From NCBI GenBank assembly GCA_964484765.1, contig CAZAGI010000009.1, positions 1 to 64,000 of the forward strand: DNA of 64,000 nucleotides, in the 5' to 3' direction. The number at the start of each line of letters is the position of its first letter. Position 1 is the first letter of the stretch. Below, piece by piece: positions 30,960 through 38,641 of the stretch. The notes below the pieces were generated by a model. That model saw only the letters and a list, made by a program, of their open reading frames with translations, had not been told where the DNA came from and made no database searches. This stretch comes from DSVQ01 sp964484765. Lineage in GTDB: Bacteria > Planctomycetota > Planctomycetia > Planctomycetales > Planctomycetaceae. Made by a program: the position numbers and the translations under genes.

Positions 30960-31364
30960 GGGCAATTCAATCTTATCGCGATCTAAATGTCTGGCAATTG
31001 GGCATGCAGATCGGCAAGGCGTGCTATTTTCTAACTCGCAGTTTTCCCAAAGATGAACTGTATGGCTTTACCAGCCAGATCCGTCGCGCTGCGGTCAGCA
31101 TTCCCGCGAACATCGCCGAGGGATATGGCCGAGATAGCCGTGGTGAGTACGTTCAGTTTCTTCGAATCGCACAAGGCAGTCTCAAGGAACTGGAAACACA
31201 TTTGTTGCTGGCGATCGATGTCCAATTAGCAGAAAACGATGCCACCGAGCACGTACTGCAACTTTGTGAGCAAACCGGACGAATGCTCCGCTCGCTCATC
31301 CGAAAACTTCAGGAACACTCATAAGCCATGTCCCCCACTGCCCACTGCCCACTGCCTACTGCCC
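30921..31364. mobile_element. Putative mobile unit: four-helix-bundle gene bracketed by inverted heptad repeats
   Basis: The left flank 30921-30949 is GGGCAGT-type heptads in tandem. The right flank 31332-31364 is the inverted form (CCCACTGCCCACTGCC). The only gene inside is the four-helix-bundle protein. The flanks have entered both neighbouring coding frames. No transposase is present, and no target-site duplication was confirmed. Confidence 0.6.
30956..31324 (+). CDS. Four-helix-bundle protein (23S rRNA intervening-sequence / Avd-like family)
   Basis: 122 residues, full family length. Family marks are SYRDLNVWQLGMQIGK at the start, FPKDELYGFTSQIRRAAVSI and PANIAEGYGRDSRGEYVQFL in the middle, then a helical C-terminus. 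Relatives are encoded in intervening sequences of some bacterial 23S rRNA genes and resemble the Avd accessory protein of diversity-generating retroelements; their activity is poorly understood, and nucleic-acid binding is proposed. The start overlaps the SDR stop by ATGA. It interrupts a metabolic operon to which it has no obvious link, and inverted heptad repeats flank it, so I read it as an inserted element. Confidence 0.88.
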   Translation: MRAIQSYRDLNVWQLGMQIGKACYFLTRSFPKDELYGFTSQIRRAAVSIPANIAEGYGRDSRGEYVQFLRIAQGSLKELETHLLLAIDVQLAENDATEHVLQLCEQTGRMLRSLIRKLQEHS

Positions 31365-33337
31365 TCGACATGTATCGCACCATGCAAATCATCCGGCAGA
31401 CGGAAGAAGAGCTTGCGCGGTGTCATCAGCGGGGGTTAATTCACGGCGCGTGCCATACGTATGTGGGACAGGAAGCGATTGCCACGGGCGTGTGTGCGCA
31501 TCTGACGGAAAAAGACGCCGTATTCAGCACTCACCGCGGTCATGGCCATGCCTTGGCCAAGGGAATGCCGCCGCGCGAATTGATGGCCGAGCTGTTTGGC
31601 CGCGCGACCGGTTGTTCGCGCGGTCGCGGCGGCAGCATGCATCTCTTCTCGCCCGAGATCGGCATGATGGGGACCAGCGGCATCGTCGGGCCCTGCATGC
31701 TGCAAGCGTGTGGCGGAGGTTACAGTTCGAAACTGCTCAAGAACGGGACCGTTGCCGTTGCGTTCTTCGGCGATGGTGCCGTGAACAACGGCGCGTTCCA
31801 CGAAGGCCTGAACATGGCCAGCATCTGGAAACTGCCGGTGCTGTTTATCTGCGAGAACAACCAGTTCGCCACCGAAGTCCCTTTTGCTTATGCCAGCGGC
31901 AATCCCAGCGTGGGTGATCGCGGCCCGGCGTATGGCATTCCCAGTGTGATACTCGACGGCAACGACGTTTTGGAAATCCATCGCGTCGCTGGTGAAGCCG
32001 TGGCCCGTGCCCGTAGCGGTGGCGGACCTACGCTCATCGAATGCAAGACGTACCGCACCCGGGCGCATTCGGAAGGCATGGGTGATTTCACGTACCGCAC
32101 TCGGGAAGAAGTTGCCGCGTGGAAGGAACGTTGTCCGATTGTCCGTTTACGCGGGGCAGTGGGCAGTGGACAGTGGGCAGTAGGGGAAGAAGGCGTTCAG
32201 CAGTTGGATGTGATTAATGAAGAAGTCACGGAGATGGTGCGCACGGCGCGCGAGTTCGCCGAAAATAGTCCGGTTCCTGATGGCTCCACCGCCACCGACC
32301 ACGTCTTCTCTCCCACCCCTGCACTCCCGCACTCCCCCACCCCCATACCTGCGCCGACCGAGCGCAACATCACTTTCGTCGCCGCGACGCTGGAAGCTCT
32401 CGATCACGCCATGGCTCACGATCCCACGATCTTCGTCATGGGTGAAGGCATCGGCGTTCGCGGTGGGAACTTCACCACCACGCTCGGCCTTCATGCGAAA
32501 TACGGCGGCGAGCGATTGTGCGATACGCCGATCTGCGAACGCGGCTTTGTCGGTCTCGGCTGCGGAGCCGCGATGACCGGCACGCGACCGGTGATCGACT
32601 TCATGTTCATCGACTTCATCAACGATGCCTTCGGGGAGCTGATCAACCAGATCGCGAAAATTCAGTACATGAGCAGTGGTCGGTTGAAGATGCCGATTCT
32701 ACTCCGTGGTTGCGGGGGTATCGGGCACTCCGCGGCGACGCATCATTCGGGGATGTATCATTCGATCTATTCCCACATCCCCGGATTGCGGGTGGTTCTG
32801 CCGGCGTCGCCGTATGATGCCAAAGGGTTGATGGCCCACGCCCTGCGCAGCAGCGATCCGGTGCTGTTCCTCGAACATCGCGAATTGATGTCGGTCAAAG
32901 GCCCGGTGCCCGCGGAGCACTACGAGATTCCCTTCGGCCAGGCCCGTGTCGTTCGCACTGGGACCGATGCCACCGTTGTGGCGTTGTCGTTCATGGTGCA
33001 GCACGCCATCAAAGCCGCTGAACAACTCGCCGGTGAAGGAGTGTCTATTGAAATCGTCGATCCACGGACAGTCTCGCCGCTGGATACAGAGACGATCTTG
33101 CAATCGGTGGCAAAGACCGGGCGGTTGCTGATCGTCGACGAAGCGTTTGGCCCGTGTAGTCTGGCGTCCGAAATCGCCGCTCATGTGGCCGACGCGGGAT
33201 TCAATGACCTGGACGCTCCAATCAAGCGGCTGAACGGGGTGTTTGCACCCACGCCCTATGCCCCGTCGTTGGAGCGCGCGATTGTCCCGTCGGTGGAGCA
33301 CGTCACTCAAGCCATTCGTGATCTGCTGCAGGAATGA
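31328..33337 (+). CDS. Fused E1 alpha-beta subunit of a 2-oxoacid/acetoin dehydrogenase complex
   Basis: 669 residues from ATG 31328, with AGGAA about 11 bases upstream; ATG 31370 is the alternative, and the first ~12 residues are encoded by a repeat. The alpha half (15-320) has STHRGHGHALAKGM, RGRGGSMHLFS and the ThDP motif starting GDG at 148-150 and ending ENN. The beta half (345-669) has CERGFVGLGCGAAMTG and FIDFINDAFGELINQIAKIQ. E1 decarboxylates a 2-oxo acid and acylates the lipoyl group of E2, encoded next. Two low-complexity inserts (GAVGSGQWAVGEEG at about 276-289; PTPALPHSPTPIPAP just before the beta half) come from G/C-rich repeats. Confidence 0.88.
   Translation: MSPTAHCPLPTALDMYRTMQIIRQTEEELARCHQRGLIHGACHTYVGQEAIATGVCAHLTEKDAVFSTHRGHGHALAKGMPPRELMAELFGRATGCSRGRGGSMHLFSPEIGMMGTSGIVGPCMLQACGGGYSSKLLKNGTVAVAFFGDGAVNNGAFHEGLNMASIWKLPVLFICENNQFATEVPFAYASGNPSVGDRGPAYGIPSVILDGNDVLEIHRVAGEAVARARSGGGPTLIECKTYRTRAHSEGMGDFTYRTREEVAAWKERCPIVRLRGAVGSGQWAVGEEGVQQLDVINEEVTEMVRTAREFAENSPVPDGSTATDHVFSPTPALPHSPTPIPAPTERNITFVAATLEALDHAMAHDPTIFVMGEGIGVRGGNFTTTLGLHAKYGGERLCDTPICERGFVGLGCGAAMTGTRPVIDFMFIDFINDAFGELINQIAKIQYMSSGRLKMPILLRGCGGIGHSAATHHSGMYHSIYSHIPGLRVVLPASPYDAKGLMAHALRSSDPVLFLEHRELMSVKGPVPAEHYEIPFGQARVVRTGTDATVVALSFMVQHAIKAAEQLAGEGVSIEIVDPRTVSPLDTETILQSVAKTGRLLIVDEAFGPCSLASEIAAHVADAGFNDLDAPIKRLNGVFAPTPYAPSLERAIVPSVEHVTQAIRDLLQE
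32151..32189. repeat. GGGCAGT heptad repeat inside the E1 coding sequence
   Basis: Tandem GGGCAGT-type units, close to those at 30921, lie in frame in the E1 alpha part and encode GAVGSGQWAVGEEG. A different C-rich repeat (32311-32346, CACTCCC units) lies in frame in the alpha-beta linker about 120 bases downstream. Confidence 0.8.
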
Positions 33338-33449
33338 GGCAGTGGAGAATGGGCAGTAAAGAGAAGACGACACTCCATACTCGACTCTCATCGTCCGGAT
33401 TTCCCGCTCAATTATTCATCCACTGCCTACTGCCCATTCCTCTCTGCCC
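33337..33449. repeat. Inverted heptad repeat hairpin between E1 and E2
   Basis: The left arm 33337-33359 (GGCAGTGGAGAATGGGCAGT) and the right arm 33421-33449 (CACTGCCTACTGCCCATTCC) are imperfect inverted copies separated by about 61 bases. They fill almost the whole gap between the E1 stop and the E2 start, and end 11 bases before the E2 ATG. Confidence 0.75.
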
Positions 33450-33460
33450 TTGGATCGACC

Positions 33461-34801
33461 ATGCCCATCACAATCACCATCCCGCGGCTCGGCTGGTCCA
33501 TGGAGGAAGGCACGTTCGGTGAATGGCTCAAATCCGCGGACGAGACGGTCACTCCGGGCGACATGCTGTTCTCGCTGGAAGGGGAAAAGGCCACGCAGGA
33601 GATCGAAGCCCTGGATGCCGGCGTGTTGTGTATTCCTAAGGATGCACCGCGGCCGGGGGACATCGTCCAGGTGGGACAGGTAATCGGCTTTCTGCTGGCT
33701 GTCGGAGAAACACCACCATCGACGGTCGGATTGCATGGCGTCAAGACATCGACGACGACGTCCGCGGCCAAGCCCAGTTCGGTGATCGCCCCGCGTCCCG
33801 CCGGTCCTGCAGCACGGCGACTGGCGTGGGAACTGGGCCTCGATCTCGAGACCATTCCCACACCCGACCCGACCGGGCGCGTCGTCGCTGCGGATGTGCA
33901 CCGGGCCGCCGATGCCCGTCGCACGGTTTCCCCAAATCGATCCGTTCGAGCCGTGGCGACACCACGCGCCAAGCGTCGTGCCCAGGAATTACAGCTCGAT
34001 TGGACGAAGCTCACTGGAACCGGTCGCAACGGCCGTATCCGTGAGCGCGATGTGGTGATTCCCAGCGAAGGCCAGCGAAACCAGACCGGGAACGAACCAG
34101 CACCCACGGCGGCCGGTCAGCATCTGCCTGCGACCCGATTGCGGCGGACGATTGCGCAGCGAATGCTCGCCGGCGCGCAACAGACCGCCCCCGTTACATT
34201 GACCACAAAAGTCGATGCTTCGGCGTTGGTGGCGTGGCGGATGGCGCGGAAAGCGAGTGCCAGCGGCGGGATCGTTCCGAGTTACAACGACATGCTGGTG
34301 AAACTCACAACCGTCGCGCTCGCCGAACTTCCACAACTGAATGCTTGTTGGTATCGCGACGGAATCTACGCCTACGACTCTGTAAGCATTGCCGTGGCGG
34401 TCGATACGGAAGCGGGGTTGATCGCCCCCGTGATTCCGGAGACCGTCCGATTGACGCTCGACGAAATCGCGACTCAATCGCGAGCCTTAATCGAACAAGC
34501 CCGGGCGGGCACCTTGACGCCGGTTCAATTGCAGGGGGGAACATTCACGGTGACCAACCTCGGCATGTTCGATATTGATGCCTTCACGCCGGTGATCAAT
34601 CTGCCGCAAGCAGCGATCCTGGGAGTCGGCCGCATCGTGCGCGAACCGGTTGTGCGGGATGACGCCGTTGTCGTCGGTGACACGCTCACGTTGAGTTTAA
34701 CGTTCGATCACCGCGTGGTTGACGGCGCTCCGGCTGCACGTTGGCTGCAGCGGCTGTCAACTCTGATCCAGCAGCCTGCGGACGTTCTGGGAGCCGCCTG
34801 A
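33461..34801 (+). CDS. Dihydrolipoamide acyltransferase (E2) with two peripheral subunit-binding domains
   Basis: 446 residues. The lipoyl domain (1-82) carries the lipoylated Lys43 in EGEKATQEIE. Two E3/E1-binding domains follow: about 110-150 (PAGPAARRLAWELGLDLETI) and about 167-200 (PRAKRRAQELQLDWTKLTGT, then GRNGRIRERDV). The catalytic domain (about 222-446) ends with DHRVVDG (His417). E2 transfers the acyl group from E1 to CoA. Most E2 proteins have a single binding domain, so a tandem pair is unusual. E3 is not in the window and is probably shared. The ribosome site is weak; a repeat hairpin lies directly upstream. Confidence 0.88.
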   Translation: MPITITIPRLGWSMEEGTFGEWLKSADETVTPGDMLFSLEGEKATQEIEALDAGVLCIPKDAPRPGDIVQVGQVIGFLLAVGETPPSTVGLHGVKTSTTTSAAKPSSVIAPRPAGPAARRLAWELGLDLETIPTPDPTGRVVAADVHRAADARRTVSPNRSVRAVATPRAKRRAQELQLDWTKLTGTGRNGRIRERDVVIPSEGQRNQTGNEPAPTAAGQHLPATRLRRTIAQRMLAGAQQTAPVTLTTKVDASALVAWRMARKASASGGIVPSYNDMLVKLTTVALAELPQLNACWYRDGIYAYDSVSIAVAVDTEAGLIAPVIPETVRLTLDEIATQSRALIEQARAGTLTPVQLQGGTFTVTNLGMFDIDAFTPVINLPQAAILGVGRIVREPVVRDDAVVVGDTLTLSLTFDHRVVDGAPAARWLQRLSTLIQQPADVLGAA

Positions 34802-34812
34802 CACAGGGAGCC

Positions 34813-35988
34813 TCACGGTCTCCAATGGGGCCACATGGCGGCAGATCCGGGAAGACAGTGTGTGACCTGCCGTTCGCTTTGATCCGCCAGCGTCCGCACA
34901 AACAGATTGCGGGCACCGTCGCGCTGGGAACCATACAGCAGGTAGCGACCATCGGACGAAGGTGTCGCGTGGTAGTGTAGTGTCTCGGCTGCAGAGGTCG
35001 TCAGCCGCCTGATCGCACCATCCAGCGTGATCTGAAACAGTTCGACGTTCGCACCGACCCGCGCGGTGTAAAAGATCGACGATCCATCGGCGGACCAGAC
35101 AGGGAGATCGCTGCTGCCATTGTGAAAATCCCGCACGTCAAGGAATTGAATCCATCCTTGGTAGCCCCCCAGGTCGGCAAACCGGCGCAGTTCCGTTCCA
35201 TCGCGGTTCACAAGGTACAGATTGCTGCGGCCGTGAACACCACTGACAAACAACAACTGTTGCCCATCCGGAGACCACCGCGGAGCAAAGTTGAAGGGAT
35301 TCCACGTCTCGATCCGCTTTTTGTTTGTGCCATCAGCGTTTGCGAGGAACACCTGATAGTTCTCGTGATAACTGATGAGCTTGCCATCAGGCGAGGCACT
35401 GTAACCGTAAGCGAATCCGTTGCCGTCACCCGAAACATCGCGTTTGTTGCGACCATTCATGTCCATCACAAAGGGCTTCGAGTTTCCATTGATCAGCGGT
35501 GTGAATCCCAGGCCGCGTCCGTCCGGCAGGAAGAACAGGCCGCCGTTATAGTGACTGACTCGCTCCACCGCCGTGACATTGGTCACGCCTCCGGTTGTCA
35601 GATCGACGAGGCATGAATCGAGTTGCCACTGGCCCGGTTGCATACGAAACGTCCGATGCTCTTCTTCCCAGATCGCGTTCTCAGGATTCTGCCAGCCGCG
35701 GTAGACAATCGCTTGTCGTCCGTCCGGAGACCATCCGGCGAATTGCGTCCAGGCGTCAGGGTTGTCGGCGAGGTCCTCCGCAACGGAGCGCCGTCCCGTC
35801 CCATCCGCATGAACGAGCATCGCCCGCATGGTGCGGACATTCACGTGACGCCCACCGGGCAGGGCGGTTTGGAATTCCGTGAAGCCGATCATTGTGGCAA
35901 TGGGTTTCGCCAGTTCTTCCGCCGCGGTCACACCCGTTCCGAGTGCCAATTTCAAAACGAGCGTTGCTACGAAGACCATTGGTCGCAT
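34813..35988 (-). CDS. Exported TolB-like PD40 beta-propeller protein
   Basis: 391 residues. A signal peptide (about 1-23, GVTAAEE) precedes repeated PD40 blades: FAGWSPDGRQAIVYRG, YGYSASPDGKLISYHEN, FAPRWSPDGQQLLFVSG and VWSADGSSIFYTAR, then ATPSSDGRYLLYGSQRD. TolB itself bridges Pal and Tol proteins, but many such propellers are stand-alone sensors or peptidase-like domains. No tol or pal gene is adjacent. It converges with the E2 gene (11-base gap). Confidence 0.83.
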   Translation of the reverse strand: MRPMVFVATLVLKLALGTGVTAAEELAKPIATMIGFTEFQTALPGGRHVNVRTMRAMLVHADGTGRRSVAEDLADNPDAWTQFAGWSPDGRQAIVYRGWQNPENAIWEEEHRTFRMQPGQWQLDSCLVDLTTGGVTNVTAVERVSHYNGGLFFLPDGRGLGFTPLINGNSKPFVMDMNGRNKRDVSGDGNGFAYGYSASPDGKLISYHENYQVFLANADGTNKKRIETWNPFNFAPRWSPDGQQLLFVSGVHGRSNLYLVNRDGTELRRFADLGGYQGWIQFLDVRDFHNGSSDLPVWSADGSSIFYTARVGANVELFQITLDGAIRRLTTSAAETLHYHATPSSDGRYLLYGSQRDGARNLFVRTLADQSERQVTHCLPGSAAMWPHWRP

Positions 35989-36275
35989 GCGAAGGTCTTA
36001 CAACCGTCAAGGGACTCACCGACTGCAGAGTATGGCAGACCGCATCATAAACTTGCGCCACGGTGAACGTGACTCCGATTGGCAATTTATGCCGAATGAG
36101 ACGCACGCATCGCGGGAGGGAATGTTGTCAGAGACCCGCGTCGCGGACAGTCGATGACAAACGTGGTGTCGATCTCCACGCGGGGGGATGCGCGGCGAAC
36201 GCCTCGGCAGACGCCCTACAATCGCTTCCTTCATCATGCCGCCGGCGGTGTGTCTTTAGGCGGGCGGAGTCTGTC

Positions 36276-37187
36276 ATGCGGGGTTGGCGGCTGACCTGCG
36301 TTCTTCTGTTCCTATCCGCCGTCTGTCTCTCGGCGGCACCGCAACCCGCGGCCAAGATCTGGCACACCAGTTTCAACGAAGCGTTTGCTCAGGCCGACAA
36401 GCTCAAGCGGCCGCTCCTCGTGCATTTCTACGGGCCGACCTGTCCACCGTGCAAAGCGATGGATGAACAGGTGCTGTATCAACCCGACACCACGCGTCTG
36501 CTCCGCGAGCGGATTGTCGGCGTGAAAATCAATGCCGGCCACGGATGCACCGCGGAAGAAATCCGGCTTGTCCAACGCTTTGGTGTTCACAGTCTCCCCA
36601 CCGACATCATCTACGATCCGCAAACCGGCGAAATCTACAGCCAGAAGAGCGGTTTTCAGAGCCTGGGCAACTACCTCGCGGCAGCCGACACGTCGATTAA
36701 GAAGTACGAAGAATCCGAACTGATTGCTGCGAAAGCCCGGGAGAAAAAACTCACTCGCGAACGCCCGCCCCTCAATCCCGAAGAAGTGGGAGGCCATCAA
36801 CGGTCCGAAAAACCGGTCGTGGGCCTGGAAGGCTTCAGCCCGGTGGCCATTCTGATACAGAAAGAATGGATCAAAGGTTCTCCGGACTTTGCTTTCGACT
36901 TCAAAGGAGTGACATACTACCTCGCGAATCAACAGGAATATGATTCTTTCCGAGCGGCACCCGAAGATTTCGCACCGCGATTGCTCGGTTGCGATCCTGT
37001 CGTGCTGTGGGAATCGGATCGCGCCGTGCAGGGGACCCCGACTTTCGGTGCGTTCTACGATGGCGAGCTTTATCTGTTCGAATCTCAGGAGTCCCGCACC
37101 AAATTCAAGGCGAACCCGCCGCGCTACATTCGCATTCAGCATGTCCTGAATATCGACAACATCGAGCGCCGCGCGGCGATTCGCTGA
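36276..37187 (+). CDS. Exported thioredoxin-fold protein with C-terminal YHS-like domain
   Basis: 303 residues from ATG 36276 (GGAG 6-7 bases upstream; the frame extends upstream but lacks coding character). A signal peptide covers 1-22. The thioredoxin-like domain (about 25-150) has the redox motif CPPC in HFYGPTCPPCKAMDEQ, and a cis-Pro block SLPTDIIYD. The C-terminal part (about 185-300) has KEWIKGSPDFAFDFKGVTYY and a matching second strand set ending in FKANPPRYI, typical of YHS metal-binding domains. It may reduce or load a periplasmic metalloprotein. The 287 bases before it are a divergent promoter region with nothing else visible. Confidence 0.8.
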   Translation: MRGWRLTCVLLFLSAVCLSAAPQPAAKIWHTSFNEAFAQADKLKRPLLVHFYGPTCPPCKAMDEQVLYQPDTTRLLRERIVGVKINAGHGCTAEEIRLVQRFGVHSLPTDIIYDPQTGEIYSQKSGFQSLGNYLAAADTSIKKYEESELIAAKAREKKLTRERPPLNPEEVGGHQRSEKPVVGLEGFSPVAILIQKEWIKGSPDFAFDFKGVTYYLANQQEYDSFRAAPEDFAPRLLGCDPVVLWESDRAVQGTPTFGAFYDGELYLFESQESRTKFKANPPRYIRIQHVLNIDNIERRAAIR

Positions 37188-37322
37188 CGCAGCCGGGACG
37201 ATGAATTTCCTGTTCGCTCCGTTTTGGCGTGGCTGCTCCCGGTTGCACATTCAGACAGTGCAACTCACTATAAGTAGTGAAGCTGGGAAGAAATCCTGTC
37301 AGAACGGGGTGGGGGAACGCGG

Positions 37323-38264
37323 ATGGATGTCGTCACGCGCCGAACAGTGCTGAAGGCGGCTGCCCTCGCGGCCGTCAGTGGAGTGACCGGCGCGTGGGGT
37401 GAGGAACCCCGACACGGCATCGTCGACACTCACACGCATTTTTTTGATCCCAAGCGCCCGGAAGGTGTCCCATGGCCGTCGCCTGACGACAAGTTCCTCT
37501 ACCGGCCGGTACTTCCACCAGAATATAGACAGATGACGCATCCGCACGGGGTTGTGGGGACCGTGGTCGTCGAAGCCAGCCCGCGACCGGCGGATAACCA
37601 GTGGATTCTTGATCTCGCCGCGAAGGACCCCTTCCTGTTGGGACTTGTCGGCAACTTGACGCCCGCGTCGGCTGACTTCGCGGAGCACTTTCCGAAGCTG
37701 ATCGCGCAGCCGAAATTTCTGGGCCTTCGCGTCAATTCCGGACCGCTGGGCCAGGGACTCGACAAACCCGAGTTTCTCGCCGACCTCCAGAAGCTTGTCG
37801 ATGCCGACCGCGAACTCGATGTAAATGGTCGGCCGGATTTACTATTGATGGTCGACAAGCTCGCGGCGAAATTGCCCGACTTGCGGATCGTCATCAATCA
37901 CCTTGCGAATGTCCGCATCGATGGTCCGATGCTCGATCAGAACTGGCAGAACGATCTGAACACCGCTGCGCGTCGACCAAACGTGTTTTTGAAAGTGAGT
38001 GCGCTGGTGGAAGGGGCCGCTCAAGGGAATCGCGACGCACCCCATGATCCCGCCTACTACAAGCCGGTGTTGGATTCCGCGTTTGCGGCGTTCGGTCCGA
38101 AACGCGTCATCTACGGCAGCAACTGGCCGGTGAGCGCGCGGTTTGGAAGTTATGCTGTTGTGCAAAAGATTGTGCAGGCTTACGTCAATGATCTCGGTCG
38201 CGAGACGGCAGACGGCTTTTTCCACGACAACGCCAAAGCGGCGTACCGCTGGCCCGCGATCTGA
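37323..38264 (+). CDS. Tat-exported amidohydrolase family protein (Amidohydro_2)
   Basis: 313 residues. A Tat signal (RRTVLKAAALAAVSGVTGA) is followed by a TIM-barrel metallohydrolase beginning IVDTHTHFFDP, whose HxH supplies the first metal ligands. LGLRVNSGPLG and IVINHLANVR supply later strands. The final conserved position, usually GSDWP, is GSNWP here, which some lactonase-like members share. Related enzymes hydrolyse lactones or decarboxylate aromatic acids. A G-rich ribosome site lies 5 bases upstream. The small DUF2007 gene follows after 30 bases. Confidence 0.83.
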   Translation: MDVVTRRTVLKAAALAAVSGVTGAWGEEPRHGIVDTHTHFFDPKRPEGVPWPSPDDKFLYRPVLPPEYRQMTHPHGVVGTVVVEASPRPADNQWILDLAAKDPFLLGLVGNLTPASADFAEHFPKLIAQPKFLGLRVNSGPLGQGLDKPEFLADLQKLVDADRELDVNGRPDLLLMVDKLAAKLPDLRIVINHLANVRIDGPMLDQNWQNDLNTAARRPNVFLKVSALVEGAAQGNRDAPHDPAYYKPVLDSAFAAFGPKRVIYGSNWPVSARFGSYAVVQKIVQAYVNDLGRETADGFFHDNAKAAYRWPAI

Positions 38265-38294
38265 GCCGCTCTCGATTTTCACATGGGGGCCATC

Positions 38295-38588
38295 ATGGCA
38301 GACGAAGATCTCACAGTGGTGTATCATGCCGGTCACTCGCTGGAAGCGCACATGGTCGCCAATTTCCTGCGCGATGCCGGGTTGCCGGCCACGGTCGATG
38401 GCGACTATCTGGCCGGAGCTCTGGGCGATGTTCCGCTGGGATGGACCACCGCTCCGCGCGTCCTCGTGTGTGAAAAAAACGCAGTGGTGGCCCGCGCGCT
38501 CATCGATGCAGCTCAGTCGGAAGATGACGGTCCGCTCTCCGAGGACATTGACGTCGGCCTACCCGAAGACGCTGTCCCCGAAGAATGA
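38295..38588 (+). CDS. DUF2007-domain small protein
   Basis: 97 residues from ATG 38295, preceded by GGGGG at 5 bases; ATG 38283 would add 4 residues but has no such site. The sequence YHAGHSLEAHMVANFLRDAG, then PRVLVCEKNAVVARALI, fits DUF2007, a small ferredoxin-like fold described as a putative signal-transducing domain. The acidic C-terminal tail (about 80-97) is disordered-looking. It is likely co-transcribed with the amidohydrolase. Confidence 0.8.
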   Translation: MADEDLTVVYHAGHSLEAHMVANFLRDAGLPATVDGDYLAGALGDVPLGWTTAPRVLVCEKNAVVARALIDAAQSEDDGPLSEDIDVGLPEDAVPEE

Positions 38589-38641
38589 GTGGCACGACGC
38601 GAGCTGCCGGTTCCGTTGAATCACGCAGCACCTTCGGCGAC

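Noticed and set aside
30117..34801. Reading the operon as a diversity-generating retroelement because of the Avd-like protein
   Set aside because: No reverse transcriptase, template repeat or variable repeat was found; only the four-helix-bundle resemblance exists.
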